Position numbers and translations under genes: made by a program
Notes under the pieces: generated by a model
The model's database searches: none
Told to the model about the DNA's origin: nothing
Seen by the model: only the letters and a program-made list of their open reading frames with translations
Part shown: positions 25,986 through 35,420 of the stretch, piece by piece
Layout of the letters: each line of letters begins with the position of its first letter
How positions within the stretch are numbered: the stretch's first letter is position 1
Origin: Bradyrhizobium jicamae
GTDB taxonomy: Bacteria > Pseudomonadota > Alphaproteobacteria > Rhizobiales > Xanthobacteraceae
DNA length: 57,120 nt
Reading direction: 5' to 3'
NCBI RefSeq assembly: GCF_018130215.1
Contig: NZ_JAFCKQ010000054.1
Coordinates: 1-57,120 of the forward strand

Positions 25986-27419
25986 ATGATGATTGCGAGA
26001 GTGAGACCAAACCATTTAGATTTGAGCGTGCCTTCGACCCCGGAAAACGATCCGCTCGACGCGTTACCGAGCCTGCTCTCCGCCAGGCCCTGGCAAGTCG
26101 CCATGATTGGCCTCGGCATGGCGACGGCTCAACTGGACACCTCCGTAAACATCGCGTTTCCGGCCATATCGCGAGGATTCGCGCTTTCGATTGGGGAAAT
26201 CCAGTGGGTCGTGATTTGCTATGTGCTGACCTACGCCAGCCTGCTGCTGGCGTTCGGCCGCATTAGCGACACGGTTGGTCATGCGGTCGTGTTTCGTGCC
26301 GGCCTGGTCTGGAGCACCGTTGCACTGCTGCTGGTCGGATGGTCGCCAAGCTTCGGCGCGATGCTGTTCTTTCGTGGCCTGCAGGGCATTGGCGCTGCGC
26401 TGGTTCTGAGCTGTGGAGTCGCGCTCCTAACGTCGCTTTACGGCGAAGATCGACGCAGTCATGCGCTCGGCATTTACACCATGATGCTGTCTCTTGGCTG
26501 GATGCTTGGTCCTTTGCTTGGCGGCGCCCTGACGGCGGCCTGGGATTGGCCTTCAGTCTTCTGGTTTCGCGTTCCGATTGCCGTTGCAAGCCTGCTTTTC
26601 CTGCGGGGCGTGCCTGCATCGCTGCGGCGGCAGGCCACCGACCGATTTGATGCCGTGGGCGGTGTCGCACTGGGCCTGGGGCTGGTCACGATGCTGTTCG
26701 GCATCAATCGCGTACGAGAACTCTCTGCTATTTGGCTGGGATTACTGTCCGCGCTCTCCTTTGCCGCATTCATCTATCGCGAAAAGCGCGCGGCACGGCC
26801 GATTATCGCGTTTGATATTCTTACCCGGCCGGGTTTCGCACTGCTAAATCTCCTAAGCGTGCTCATCAACTTCGCGGCCTTTTCGGTGTGGCTGCTGGTG
26901 CCCTACTTTCTCGCGCGGGTGCCGTTCTATAGTTTGACGGAAAGCGGCGCTATCCTAGCTATGGCGGCGGCGGGCGCTGCCCTGTCCGCGCCGATCGCCG
27001 GCCGGCTTGCAGAACGCCGTATTTCGACCAAGTCGCTGGCGATCAGCGGCGCGGTGACCAATGGTCTCGGTCTGTTGCTCCTGAGCGCGTGGACAGAGCA
27101 AACACCGACGTTTCTCCGGATCACGGGGCTCGTGATACAGGGCGCCGGGCTCGGCTTCTTTCAGACGGCTTATGCCGACATCGTCACAGCAGCACTTCCT
27201 CTCAAGGATCGTGGTGTGGCCGGCAGCCTCGTCTTGCTGACGCGAACCTTCGGCACGGTAACCGCCGCATCGGTCGTCTTTCTCGTGTTCGAAATCTTGA
27301 GCGGCGACTATGGCTTCCTGGTGGGCTTCCAGAAGACCTTTCAGTTTGCGGCCGCGATGGCATTTGCTGCGGCTGCATTGTCATTGCTTTCGCACCGGCG
27401 GATACGCGACCCCTCCTGA
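25986..27419 (+). CDS. MFS transporter, DHA2 (EmrB/QacA) type
   Basis: A 477-residue drug:H+ antiporter-2 family protein with about 14 hydrophobic segments. Motifs: QLDTSVNIAFPAISRGF in helix 1 (family LDxTIVNVALP), a GRISDTVGHAVVF loop between helices 2 and 3, GLQGIGAALVLS in helix 4, and GWMLGPLLGGAL in helix 5. Such proteins export drugs or phenolic compounds. The start used is ATG 25986 (a second ATG follows at 25989), without a clear ribosome site. It stands alone between two debris zones. Confidence 0.85.
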   Translation: MMIARVRPNHLDLSVPSTPENDPLDALPSLLSARPWQVAMIGLGMATAQLDTSVNIAFPAISRGFALSIGEIQWVVICYVLTYASLLLAFGRISDTVGHAVVFRAGLVWSTVALLLVGWSPSFGAMLFFRGLQGIGAALVLSCGVALLTSLYGEDRRSHALGIYTMMLSLGWMLGPLLGGALTAAWDWPSVFWFRVPIAVASLLFLRGVPASLRRQATDRFDAVGGVALGLGLVTMLFGINRVRELSAIWLGLLSALSFAAFIYREKRAARPIIAFDILTRPGFALLNLLSVLINFAAFSVWLLVPYFLARVPFYSLTESGAILAMAAAGAALSAPIAGRLAERRISTKSLAISGAVTNGLGLLLLSAWTEQTPTFLRITGLVIQGAGLGFFQTAYADIVTAALPLKDRGVAGSLVLLTRTFGTVTAASVVFLVFEILSGDYGFLVGFQKTFQFAAAMAFAAAALSLLSHRRIRDPS

Positions 27420-27586
27420 TCCGCCATGCGAGCCGCAAAACGGCGGCCGACTCGCCAAACCAGGCCCCGTCGCCAATCTGAAGGTCCCACGCGGGCAGGG
27501 AAGACCAGAAGCGAGAAACGGCCTTTGGATCGAACGCCTCCGGATTCAGCCGGAGGCAGCATAGGGCCCCACCATCGGGACTGGTC

Positions 27587-27895
27587 GTGAGGCGAGGGCA
27601 AGGCATCGCACTGACCGATGCCGGGCAAGCCGTGCTCGCGGCCGCACGGTAGATCGTCGCTCAACTGGATGACTTGCGGCATCTGGCTCAGGCCGGACGG
27701 CCGAGGGGCCGATTGCGCGTCGGTGCGATCTCGACGGCGTTGGTCGCCTTGATGCCCACCACCTTGGGCTGGCTCTCGGAGCAGCATCCGAATATCGAAA
27801 TCAAGGTCGTGCTGGGGACGTCGGCAGGGCTTCTCAAGATGCTCGATGTGACGGAATCCATTCTCCTGGTCGACGGCGGATACACCTGCTGGTAG
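27587..27895 (+). pseudogene. LysR effector-domain fragment with internal stop, joined to an SDR C-terminal tail
   Basis: One frame reads GIALTDAGQAVLAAAR, an in-frame TAG (27650-27652), then IVAQLDDLRHLAQ, RGRLRVGAISTALVALMP and LSEQHPNIEIKVVLGTSAGL, the linker and first effector half of a LysR regulator. After KMLDV it changes to ESILLVDGGYTCW and a stop, the typical last residues of an SDR. Neither protein is complete. The upstream 27420-27586 shows no LysR DNA-binding domain. Confidence 0.7.
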
Positions 27896-28186
27896 CGGAA
27901 TTATCCGGCGAAAAACATCGGGTGCGGACAGGCGCTTCTGCCGAATTGGTAGAGCGCGAGTTCGGACGGCTTGATCCTGTCTCCAGAAAACGCGCTTGCT
28001 GCCTTCTTATGCGACCTGCCGAAGCGACGTGCACGCGGTCAGATCATTAACCTGGCTTATGTCGCGGATTTTTACTTCCAATTTTACTTCGGGAATTCCC
28101 GTCAATAGCCTCCCCATCAACCAAGCACATCAGCAGTCGATCGATGCCGATCGGTGTGCGTTTCATCGTAACCAACGAGGGTTGCC
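27896..28186. other. Non-coding stretch before the polyamine-type ABC operon
   Basis: About 290 bases with no recognised gene. It presumably holds the promoter of the operon beginning at 28187. A GAGGGTT ribosome site lies just before that start. A GGTAGAGC string at about 27946 resembles a tRNA D-arm, but no T-arm or acceptor pairing follows. Confidence 0.4.
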
Positions 28187-29536
28187 ATGCTTGACAGGTA
28201 CAAGGTGAAGTCCGGTTCCGGCCAGTCGGACACGACCAGCGGATCGGCGAAAAAGCTGAGCCGACGCACGCTGTTGAAGGGTGCGGCGGCGATCGCGGGC
28301 GGGGCCGCAGGCGCGGACGCAATCCGTGGATTTCCGACCATCTGGGCGCAGGAGATCAAGGACATCGAGCTTCGTCATGTCGGTGTGTCCTATTCGGTCG
28401 TGAAGGCGATCGGCGACCAGGCGGCCAAGGATCTCGGCTTCAAAGTGACAATGCAGAACCTCGACACGTCTGCCGCAATAAACCGGTTCATAAGCCAGCC
28501 TAATACAGTCGACATCGCCGATCTCGAGGGCTGGCAGGCGAAACTCGCTGCCAAGCGCGGGGTGATCCAGGGGATCGAGGTCAAGAAAATCAAGGAGTTC
28601 GACAACATCCTGCCGATCTTCACCAAGGGCGAGATCGATGGTCACAAGATCCCACGGCAGGGCATTTCGCCCTACGAAGCGATGTACATCTCGAAGCCGG
28701 ACGCGACCGATCTGAACGAAGGCGTCACCGAATGGGCGACCTTCCTGCCGCAGGTCTACAATGCCGATTCCATCGGCTACCGACCGGATCTCGTCGGCCA
28801 TGAAGTGACCGAATGGAAGGACCTGATCGATCCAAAGTTCAAGGGCAAGGCCGCGATTCTCGATGTGCCGGCGATCGGCATCATGGACGCTGCCCTGTGC
28901 TTCGAAAGCGCGGGACTGATCAAGTACGGCAACAAGGGCAACATGACGAAGGAGGAGATCGACTTTACCTGCAACAAGCTGATCGAGTTGAAGAAGGACG
29001 GCCAGTTCCGGGCGACCTGGACCACCTTCGATCAGTCGGTGCAGCTGATGGCAGCGGGCGAGGTGATCATTCAGTCGATGTGGTCGCCGGCGGTGGCCGC
29101 CGTGCGTGTCAAGGAGATCCCCTGCGTCTATGCGCCGGTCAACATCAAGAGCGGTAAGGAAGGCTATCGCGGCTGGTGCAACGGCATGGGGTTGATGAAA
29201 CACCTGTCCGGCAAGAAGCTCGAGGCGGCCTACGAATATCTCAACTGGTACCTCTCGGGCTGGCAGGGCGGTTTCGTTGCTCGTTATGGCTACTACAGCC
29301 CGGTGCCGTCCACGGCGAGGAAATTCCTGACCCCGGCAGAATGGGCCTTTTGGTACGACGGGCAACCGGCACCGGAAGTGGTCAACGATCCCTACGGTGT
29401 GCCGATGGAGAAGGCCGGTACCAAGCGGGACGGTGGATCGTTCCTCGATCGGGTCAAGAATATTTCCTGCTGGAACACGCTGATGGATGAAGCCGCCTAC
29501 ATGAACAAGCGTTGGAACGACTTCAAGGTGGCGTAA
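28187..29536 (+). CDS. ABC transporter substrate-binding protein, spermidine/putrescine (PotD) type, Tat-exported
   Basis: A 449-residue type II periplasmic binding protein. The N-terminus carries a twin-arginine signal (KLSRRTLLKGAAAIAGG), cut near IWAQE. The body has the PotD/extracellular solute-binding pattern: NTVDIADLEGWQ, PRQGISPYEAMYISKPD, NADSIGYRPDLVG, a TWTTFDQSVQLMAAGEVII segment and GYYSPVPST. The ligand cannot be read from this; in context it may be a nitrogen-containing or amide compound fed to the molybdenum hydroxylase and amidase. It opens a seven-gene plus-strand unit. Confidence 0.9.
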   Translation: MLDRYKVKSGSGQSDTTSGSAKKLSRRTLLKGAAAIAGGAAGADAIRGFPTIWAQEIKDIELRHVGVSYSVVKAIGDQAAKDLGFKVTMQNLDTSAAINRFISQPNTVDIADLEGWQAKLAAKRGVIQGIEVKKIKEFDNILPIFTKGEIDGHKIPRQGISPYEAMYISKPDATDLNEGVTEWATFLPQVYNADSIGYRPDLVGHEVTEWKDLIDPKFKGKAAILDVPAIGIMDAALCFESAGLIKYGNKGNMTKEEIDFTCNKLIELKKDGQFRATWTTFDQSVQLMAAGEVIIQSMWSPAVAAVRVKEIPCVYAPVNIKSGKEGYRGWCNGMGLMKHLSGKKLEAAYEYLNWYLSGWQGGFVARYGYYSPVPSTARKFLTPAEWAFWYDGQPAPEVVNDPYGVPMEKAGTKRDGGSFLDRVKNISCWNTLMDEAAYMNKRWNDFKVA

Positions 29537-29560
29537 ATCCTGCTTTCCTTGACCCATGCG

Positions 29561-29587
29561 AATGCCGGCGCGGCGCGCGCCGGCATT
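29561..29587. other. Strong hairpin between binding-protein and permease genes
   Basis: Perfect 12-bp inverted repeat, AATGCCGGCGCG (29561-29572), 3-base loop, CGCGCCGGCATT (29576-29587). It has no T-run, so it is probably an mRNA-stabilising or partial-termination stem that favours binding-protein expression. Confidence 0.6.
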
Positions 29588-29616
29588 CAGATCCCGATCT
29601 TGAGGCCGTTGCCGAT

Positions 29617-30495
29617 ATGCAGCCAAGTTCGACGCCGTCAAGCGCAAATCTCGCAGGCTGGCTCTACGTGTCGCCGCTGGTCCTGGTGCTGGTGCCGTTC
29701 TTCGTGGCACCCATCCTGGTCGTTCTCGCGGCGAGCTTCTTTGCGACCGACGGGTTTGGCGGCCTGACACCCGGCTTCACGCTGGCGAACTACATTGAGG
29801 TGCTGCACTCGTCGCTGACGCTGAAACTTTATCTGGCGACCATCAAGTTCACGGTCTTGACCTGGGTTTTCACCCTGATCATCGGCTTCTTCGTGGCCTA
29901 CTTTCTGGTGTTCCACGTTCGCAACCAGTTGCTGGCGATCGGCCTGTTCCTGCTCTGCACCGTGCCCTTCTGGACGTCGAACATCATCCGGATGATTTCC
30001 TGGATACCGTTATTGGGCAAGGAAGGACTGATCAACCAGGCACTGCTGGCCACCGGGATTATCCATCAACCGCTCGAAGTGCTGCTGTTCTCCGATCTGG
30101 CCGTCGTCATCGCCTACGTCCATCAGCTGACCATCTTCATGATCGTGCCGATCTTCAATTCCATGGCGCGCATCGACAAGAAGCTCATCGAGGCGGCAAT
30201 CGACGCCGGCGCCAGCCGCTTCGACATCATGCGCCTGATCGTGGTGCCAATGTCCAAAAGTGGCATCGCACTCGGCACCATCTTCGTGGTGTCGATCGTC
30301 ATGGGCGATTTCTTCGTAGTCAAGGTGATGTCCGGCGGCGGCTCGGCCTCGGTCGTCAGTGCGTTCTACGAGGACGTCGGTGTCCTGCAATATCCGACTG
30401 CGGCGGCGAGTGCGATGCTGCTCACGCTGGTCCTGGTTGCGATTGTCGCACTGATCCTTCGCACGGTGGATATCCGCCAGGAGATCACGCGATGA
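29617..30495 (+). CDS. ABC transporter permease, PotB type
   Basis: A 292-residue permease with six main hydrophobic segments and the EAA loop (IEAAIDAGASRFDIMRLIVVP), as in PotB/PotH. ATG 29617 (MQPSSTPSSANLAGW) is chosen because TTGAGG precedes it and the first helix follows; the frame is open further upstream but that part overlaps the binding protein and the hairpin. The stop overlaps the next start (ATGA). Confidence 0.9.
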   Translation: MQPSSTPSSANLAGWLYVSPLVLVLVPFFVAPILVVLAASFFATDGFGGLTPGFTLANYIEVLHSSLTLKLYLATIKFTVLTWVFTLIIGFFVAYFLVFHVRNQLLAIGLFLLCTVPFWTSNIIRMISWIPLLGKEGLINQALLATGIIHQPLEVLLFSDLAVVIAYVHQLTIFMIVPIFNSMARIDKKLIEAAIDAGASRFDIMRLIVVPMSKSGIALGTIFVVSIVMGDFFVVKVMSGGGSASVVSAFYEDVGVLQYPTAAASAMLLTLVLVAIVALILRTVDIRQEITR

Positions 30496-31382
30496 GCGTG
30501 ATCTCCGCCGGCATGCCCGAGACGGTCGCCCCGGCGACGAGAAAGGCGATTGCGCCGAGCAAGGGTGGACGACCCTGGACGTTCTACGCGCTCGCGACCG
30601 TGTTCACGCTCTACGTGCTCGCGCTCTACGGACCGATGATCTGCATCTACATCCTGTCCTTCCAGGACATTCGCGGCGGTCTCGTGTTTCCGATGAAAGG
30701 CCATTCGCTGCATTGGTTTGTCGATCTGTTCACGCAGGTCCGCACCGGCGACGTCAAGGGCGCATTCGATCGTTCGATCAAGCTGGCCATCCTCGTCACG
30801 ATCATCACCGTGGTGATCTCGTTCCTCGCCGGGCTCGGCTTCCGGCGGCGCTTCAGGGGCGATGCCATCGTGTTTTACATGATGATCGGAAGCCTGGTGG
30901 CTCCGGGCCTCGTGCTAGGTCTCGGCACCGGCCTCTTGTTCCAGACCCTCGGCCTCAATGCCAGCTGGCACACCTCCGCGCTGGGCGCCCAGCTGTCCTG
31001 GACGTTGCCGTTCGGCGTACTGGTGATGTTTGCGGTGATGTCGCGCTACAACCGGGCCTGGGACGAGGCAGCGTATGATCTTGGCGCGAGTCGCTGGCAG
31101 ACCATCTGGCTGGTGATCGTACCCGTACTGGCGCCTGGCATTGTTGCGGTGGCCCTGTTCGGGTTCACGCTCTCCTACGACGAGTTCGCCCGGAGCCTCC
31201 AGACCGCGGGCTCGCTCAACACGTTGCCGCTGGAGATATGGAGCATGACGCTGAACGTGACATCACCGTCGCTCTACGCGCTCGGCACGGTCACGACCAT
31301 CATATCCTTCATCGTCATCGGCGCGAGCCTCGGGACCATCGTGGTGTTGCAGAAGAAGCGCGGCGGCGGGACGAAGGGCTAA
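30492..31382 (+). CDS. ABC transporter permease, PotC type
   Basis: A 296-residue permease with the EAA loop EAAYDLGASRWQTIWLVIVP and the C-terminal FTLSYDEFARSLQTAG motif common to PotC/PotI. A cytoplasmic N-terminal tail of about 30 residues precedes helix 1. It is coupled to the preceding permease by a four-base overlap and pairs with it to form the channel. Confidence 0.9.
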   Translation: MSVISAGMPETVAPATRKAIAPSKGGRPWTFYALATVFTLYVLALYGPMICIYILSFQDIRGGLVFPMKGHSLHWFVDLFTQVRTGDVKGAFDRSIKLAILVTIITVVISFLAGLGFRRRFRGDAIVFYMMIGSLVAPGLVLGLGTGLLFQTLGLNASWHTSALGAQLSWTLPFGVLVMFAVMSRYNRAWDEAAYDLGASRWQTIWLVIVPVLAPGIVAVALFGFTLSYDEFARSLQTAGSLNTLPLEIWSMTLNVTSPSLYALGTVTTIISFIVIGASLGTIVVLQKKRGGGTKG

Positions 31383-31395
31383 AGGTGCTACGGGA

Positions 31396-32502
31396 ATGAC
31401 AATCGAGCGCGGCGATATCGAACTCGCAGGTGTCTGCAAGAGTTTTGACGGGGTCACCAATGTGGTCGACGGCGTCAATCTCCGGATTGCGGACGGTGCC
31501 TATTGCTGCTTCATCGGTCCGTCCGGCTGCGGCAAGACGACAATCTTGCGCATGATTGCCGGTCATGAGGACCCGACGGCTGGCGAGATCGTGATCGGTG
31601 GCCAGAACGTCGTGGGACTGGCGCCGGTGCAGCGGCGCACCGCGATGATGTTCCAGTCCTATGCGCTGTTTCCGCATCTCACCGTGCGCGAGAACATCGC
31701 CTTTGCGCTCCGCGTTCGCGGCATGTCGAAGACGGATCGCCTGCGCGCCGCAGATGCGATGATTGAGAAGGTCCGGCTGACGCAGTTCGCCGATCGCCTG
31801 CCAGCACAGCTGTCCGGCGGCCAGCAGCAGCGCGTGGCACTGGCGCGAGCCGCGATCACCGAGCCGCGGGTGCTCCTGCTTGACGAGCCGCTTTCGGCTC
31901 TCGACGAGCAGCTTCGGGTGCAGATGCGCCAGGAGCTTCGGCGGATGCAGCAGGAACTCGGCATCACGTTCATTCATGTCACGCATACACAGCTCGAAGC
32001 GATTGCCCTGGCCGATCTCGTCGTTGTCATGGAGCTGGGCAAGATCAAGCAGGCGGGGCCGGCCCGCGAGGTCTACGCCCATCCGCATGATCGCTACGTC
32101 GCCGAGTTCATGGGTGGCCAGAACGTGCTCACCGGGCGCGTCGAGAAAGTCAATGGCGCGAGCTTTGTGCTGGCCCAAGGGGTGACCGATGGCATCGAGG
32201 TGCCGTTGCCACCGCGCCCGACCGTCAGCATCGGTGACCAGATCGATATCGCGGTGCGGCGGGACGACGTCATCCTGGTCCGACCGGGGCAGGCGTTGCC
32301 CGCCGGCTGCAAGAGCCCGCTGCCGGGCCGGGTGCTTGCGATCGAGTATCAAGGATACTTCGTCAAGGTGATGCTCGACGCGACGCCGGATGACGACTTC
32401 GTCGCCTACGTGCCGGAGAAAATCTTCTTCGCCGATCCGTTCATCGTGGGCGATGCCGTGCTTGCGACCTGGGCAACCGATCGCGCCCGTCCACTAGCCT
32501 GA
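31396..32502 (+). CDS. ABC transporter ATP-binding protein, PotA type
   Basis: A 368-residue single ATPase: GPSGCGKTTILRMIAG (Walker A), LSGGQQQRVALARA (signature), LLLDEPLSALDEQ (Walker B), VTHTQLEAIALAD (switch His), and a C-terminal TOBE-like domain from about residue 245 (FMGGQNVLTGRV). It powers uptake of the ligand of the 28187-29536 binding protein. It lies 13 bp after the permease gene. Confidence 0.93.
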   Translation: MTIERGDIELAGVCKSFDGVTNVVDGVNLRIADGAYCCFIGPSGCGKTTILRMIAGHEDPTAGEIVIGGQNVVGLAPVQRRTAMMFQSYALFPHLTVRENIAFALRVRGMSKTDRLRAADAMIEKVRLTQFADRLPAQLSGGQQQRVALARAAITEPRVLLLDEPLSALDEQLRVQMRQELRRMQQELGITFIHVTHTQLEAIALADLVVVMELGKIKQAGPAREVYAHPHDRYVAEFMGGQNVLTGRVEKVNGASFVLAQGVTDGIEVPLPPRPTVSIGDQIDIAVRRDDVILVRPGQALPAGCKSPLPGRVLAIEYQGYFVKVMLDATPDDDFVAYVPEKIFFADPFIVGDAVLATWATDRARPLA

Positions 32503-32533
32503 ACAGACCCGTAGCGCACAGGGAGCTTTGATC

Positions 32534-33019
32534 GTGCAAATATCCTTCACCCTCAATGGCCGGCCAACCACCATGGATGTCGATCCGGCAACGCTCGTCG
32601 CCGAGCTACTGCGCGAACGGCTCAATCTGACCGGTACGCATATCGGCTGCGACACCAGCCAGTGTGGCGCCTGCGTCGTCCACCTCGACGGCCTGCCGGT
32701 GAAGAGCTGCACATTGTTGGCGCCGGCTCTAGATGGCGCGACGCTCGTGACCATCGAGGGCCTTCAGGGTGCGCCCGGCTCGAACCGGCTGCATCCGATG
32801 CAGGAAGCGTTCCGCGAGAATCACGGTTTGCAATGCGGTTTCTGCACGCCGGGCATGGTGATGACAGCCGTCGCGCTGGCCAGGGACAAGCCGGGCCTCA
32901 CGGAAGCCGAGGTTCGCCACGGGCTCGAAGGCAACATCTGCCGCTGCACAGGCTATCAGAACATCGTGTTGTCCGTGATGGCGGGAGCAGACGCCATGCA
33001 TGCCGCCAAGGGAGAATGA
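32534..33019 (+). CDS. Molybdenum hydroxylase small subunit, 2x[2Fe-2S] (CoxS/XdhA-like)
   Basis: About 161 residues. The plant-type ferredoxin cluster ligands are in GCDTSQCGACVVHLDG plus the Cys of KSC, and the second cluster ligands in QCGFCTPG and ICRCTGY. It passes electrons from the Mo site to FAD. The GTG at 32534 is preferred over the TTG at 32528 because AGGGAG is eight bases before it. The gene sits 31 bp after the ATPase gene and its stop overlaps the first ATG of the large-subunit frame. Confidence 0.93.
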   Translation: MQISFTLNGRPTTMDVDPATLVAELLRERLNLTGTHIGCDTSQCGACVVHLDGLPVKSCTLLAPALDGATLVTIEGLQGAPGSNRLHPMQEAFRENHGLQCGFCTPGMVMTAVALARDKPGLTEAEVRHGLEGNICRCTGYQNIVLSVMAGADAMHAAKGE

Positions 33020-33021
33020 CC

Positions 33022-35409
33022 ATGGGCAACGTAATCGGGATTGGTGCGGCACCGAAGCGGAAGGAAGATCAACGTTTCCTGACCGGCCGCGGCAACTATG
33101 TCTCCGACATCAAGCGTCCGGGCATGACGGCGGGTGTGTTCGTGCGCTCGCCGCACGGCCACGCGGTGATCCGCGGCATTGACAAGACCGCAGCCCTTGC
33201 CGCGCCCGGCGTGATCGCGGTGCTGAGCGGCGAGGATGTCGCGGCCGATGGGCTTGGCTCCCTGCCTTGCGGGTGGGGCATCAGCGACGCCCAGGGCGTG
33301 CCGATGAAGGAGCCGCCATTTCCAATGCTTGCCCAAGGCAAGGCGCGGTTTGTTGGGGACATGGTGGCATTCGTTGTCGCCGAGACGGCGGAGCAGGCCA
33401 ATTCCGCAGCGGAACTGCTGAACGTTGACTATGAGGTGCTGCCTTCGGTCGTCGGTGTGCTCGAAGCGGTCCGGCCAGGCGCACCGCAGCTTTTCGATGA
33501 CGTCCCAAACAACATCTGTTGTGACTGGGAGCTTGGCGACAAGGCGGCCGTCGAAACCGCGTTCCGCAAGGCTGCGCACGTTGCCCGGCTCAGCCTCGTC
33601 AACAACCGCCTGATTGGCAATCCGATGGAGCCGCGCGCGGCGATCGCCGAATATGAACCCGGCACCGATCGCCACACGCTGTGGAGCACCAGCCAGTTTC
33701 CCCATGTGGTCCGCTTCCTTATGGGGGCGCTGGTCCTGAATATACCGCAGCACAAGCTGCGCGTGGTCGCGCCCGACGTCGGCGGCGGCTTCGGCGTCAA
33801 GCAGTTCCACTATGGCGAAGAGGCCGTCATCACCTGGGCCGCCCGGCGGGTGATGCGGCCAGTGAAATGGGTTGCGAGCCGCTCCGAGGGTTACGTGTCC
33901 GACCGCCATGGTCGCGATCACGTCACCGAGGCCGAGCTTGCGCTCGACGAGCACGGCAAGTTCCTGGCCTTTCGCGTCAAGACGCTGGCCAATATGGGCG
34001 GATACCTGTCGACCTTCGGGCCGAACATCCCGACCAATCTCTATGGTCCGCTGCTCGGCGGGGTCTACACGACGCCTGCGATCTACTGCAACGTGAAGGT
34101 GGTCTTCACCAACACGGTTCCGGTCGACGCCTATCGCGGCGCGGGCCGGCCCGAGGCGACGTTTGTGCTCGAGCGCATCGTCGATGTCGCTGCGACCGAG
34201 ATGGGGATCGATCGGGTCGAACTGCGCCGCCGCAACATGATCCCGAAGGAGGCCTATCCTTATCAGACGCCGGTGCTGGTGCAGTACGATTCCGGCGATC
34301 CGATCGGTTGTCTCGACGGCGCGCTGGTGGCCGCGGACGTGAAGAATTTTGGTGTCCGTAAGGCGGCGTCGGCGCGTAAGGGCAAATTTCGTGGACTCGG
34401 TTACTCCACCTATGTCGAGGCTTGCGGCCTTGCGCCGTCGCGCTTCGCCGGACGGCTGGGTGCGCGAGGTGGGCTCTACGAGAGCGCGACGGTACGCGTC
34501 CATCCGACGGGGCAGGTGACGGTCATGATCGGCACCCATAATCACGGACAGGGTCACGAGACGACGTTCGCGCAGATCGTTTCGGACAAGCTCGGCGTGG
34601 CCTTCGAGAACATTGACATCGTATTTGGCGACACTGATCGCGTGCAGTTCGGAATGGGTACTTACGGCTCGCGTTCGCTCGTGGTGGGGGGCGCGGCCTT
34701 GTCCAAGGCGACGGACAAGGTGATCGTGAAGGGCAAGAAAATCGCGGCCCATCTGCTCGAGGCCTCCGAAATGGATATTCAGTTCGAGGCTGGAAAATTC
34801 TCGGTCGCGGGCACGGACCGCACAAAAACGTTCGAGGAGATCGCGGGTGCTGCGTATGTGCCGCACGACTATCCGCTCGAAGTGCTGGAGCCAGGGCTCG
34901 AGGAACAGGCGTACTACGATCCCGTCAATTTTACCTATCCCGGCGGTTGCCACATCGCTGAGGTCGAGGTCGATCCCGAGACCGGTACCGTGACGCTGGT
35001 TAACTACACGGCCGTGGATGACGTCGGCACCGTGATCAATCCGATGATCGTCGAAGGACAATTGCACGGTGGCATCGTGCAGGGCGTCGGCCAGGCTCTC
35101 TATGAGAACGCCGTCTACGACGAAGGCTCGGGCCAGCTTCTGTCGGGTTCGCTGATGGACTATTGCATGCCGCGCGCCGACCATTTGCCGATGATGACAG
35201 TCGCAACGCATTCAACCCTCTGCACGCATACGCCGATGGGCGTGAAGGGCTGCGGCGAGGTCGGTACCATCGGATCACCGGCCGCCGTGATCAACGCCGT
35301 CGTCGATGCGCTGTCGCATCTCGGCGTCACCCATGTCGACATGCCGGCGACGCCGAACCGGATCTGGCGGCTGCTCCAGAACGCGTCGCTGCCGGTCGCC
35401 GCGGAATAG
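33022..35409 (+). CDS. Molybdenum hydroxylase large subunit (form II CODH-like/aldehyde or purine-type oxidase)
   Basis: A 795-residue molybdopterin-binding subunit. It has RKEDQRFLTGRGNYVSDI at the N-terminus, GGGFGVKQ (Mo cofactor loop), AYRGAGRPE near residue 370 and the catalytic Glu in GVKGCGEVGTIGSPAAV near residue 740. The AYRGAGR sequence, not the AYRCSFR of true CO dehydrogenase, places it in the broad form II group, which hydroxylates varied heterocycles or aldehydes. ATG 33022 is favoured over ATG 33016 by the AAGGGAGA spacing. The substrate is unknown; amidase and polyamine-type transport genes suggest a nitrogenous aromatic. Confidence 0.92.
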   Translation: MGNVIGIGAAPKRKEDQRFLTGRGNYVSDIKRPGMTAGVFVRSPHGHAVIRGIDKTAALAAPGVIAVLSGEDVAADGLGSLPCGWGISDAQGVPMKEPPFPMLAQGKARFVGDMVAFVVAETAEQANSAAELLNVDYEVLPSVVGVLEAVRPGAPQLFDDVPNNICCDWELGDKAAVETAFRKAAHVARLSLVNNRLIGNPMEPRAAIAEYEPGTDRHTLWSTSQFPHVVRFLMGALVLNIPQHKLRVVAPDVGGGFGVKQFHYGEEAVITWAARRVMRPVKWVASRSEGYVSDRHGRDHVTEAELALDEHGKFLAFRVKTLANMGGYLSTFGPNIPTNLYGPLLGGVYTTPAIYCNVKVVFTNTVPVDAYRGAGRPEATFVLERIVDVAATEMGIDRVELRRRNMIPKEAYPYQTPVLVQYDSGDPIGCLDGALVAADVKNFGVRKAASARKGKFRGLGYSTYVEACGLAPSRFAGRLGARGGLYESATVRVHPTGQVTVMIGTHNHGQGHETTFAQIVSDKLGVAFENIDIVFGDTDRVQFGMGTYGSRSLVVGGAALSKATDKVIVKGKKIAAHLLEASEMDIQFEAGKFSVAGTDRTKTFEEIAGAAYVPHDYPLEVLEPGLEEQAYYDPVNFTYPGGCHIAEVEVDPETGTVTLVNYTAVDDVGTVINPMIVEGQLHGGIVQGVGQALYENAVYDEGSGQLLSGSLMDYCMPRADHLPMMTVATHSTLCTHTPMGVKGCGEVGTIGSPAAVINAVVDALSHLGVTHVDMPATPNRIWRLLQNASLPVAAE

Positions 35410-35420
35410 GGAGGACGACA

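Noticed and set aside
27940..27985. GGTAGAGC string resembling a tRNA D-arm
   Set aside because: No acceptor stem, anticodon stem or T-arm sequence can be paired around it.
28163..29770. Long minus-strand open frame (535 residues)
   Set aside because: It is antisense to the well-supported binding protein; Arg/His-rich composition with no domain, an artefact of high GC3.
32956..35211. Long minus-strand open frame (751 residues)
   Set aside because: Antisense to the molybdenum hydroxylase large subunit; no family resemblance.
33022..35409. True CO dehydrogenase (CoxL form I)
   Set aside because: The active-site loop reads AYRGAGRPE, not the AYRCSFR of form I enzymes, and no cox accessory genes are present.
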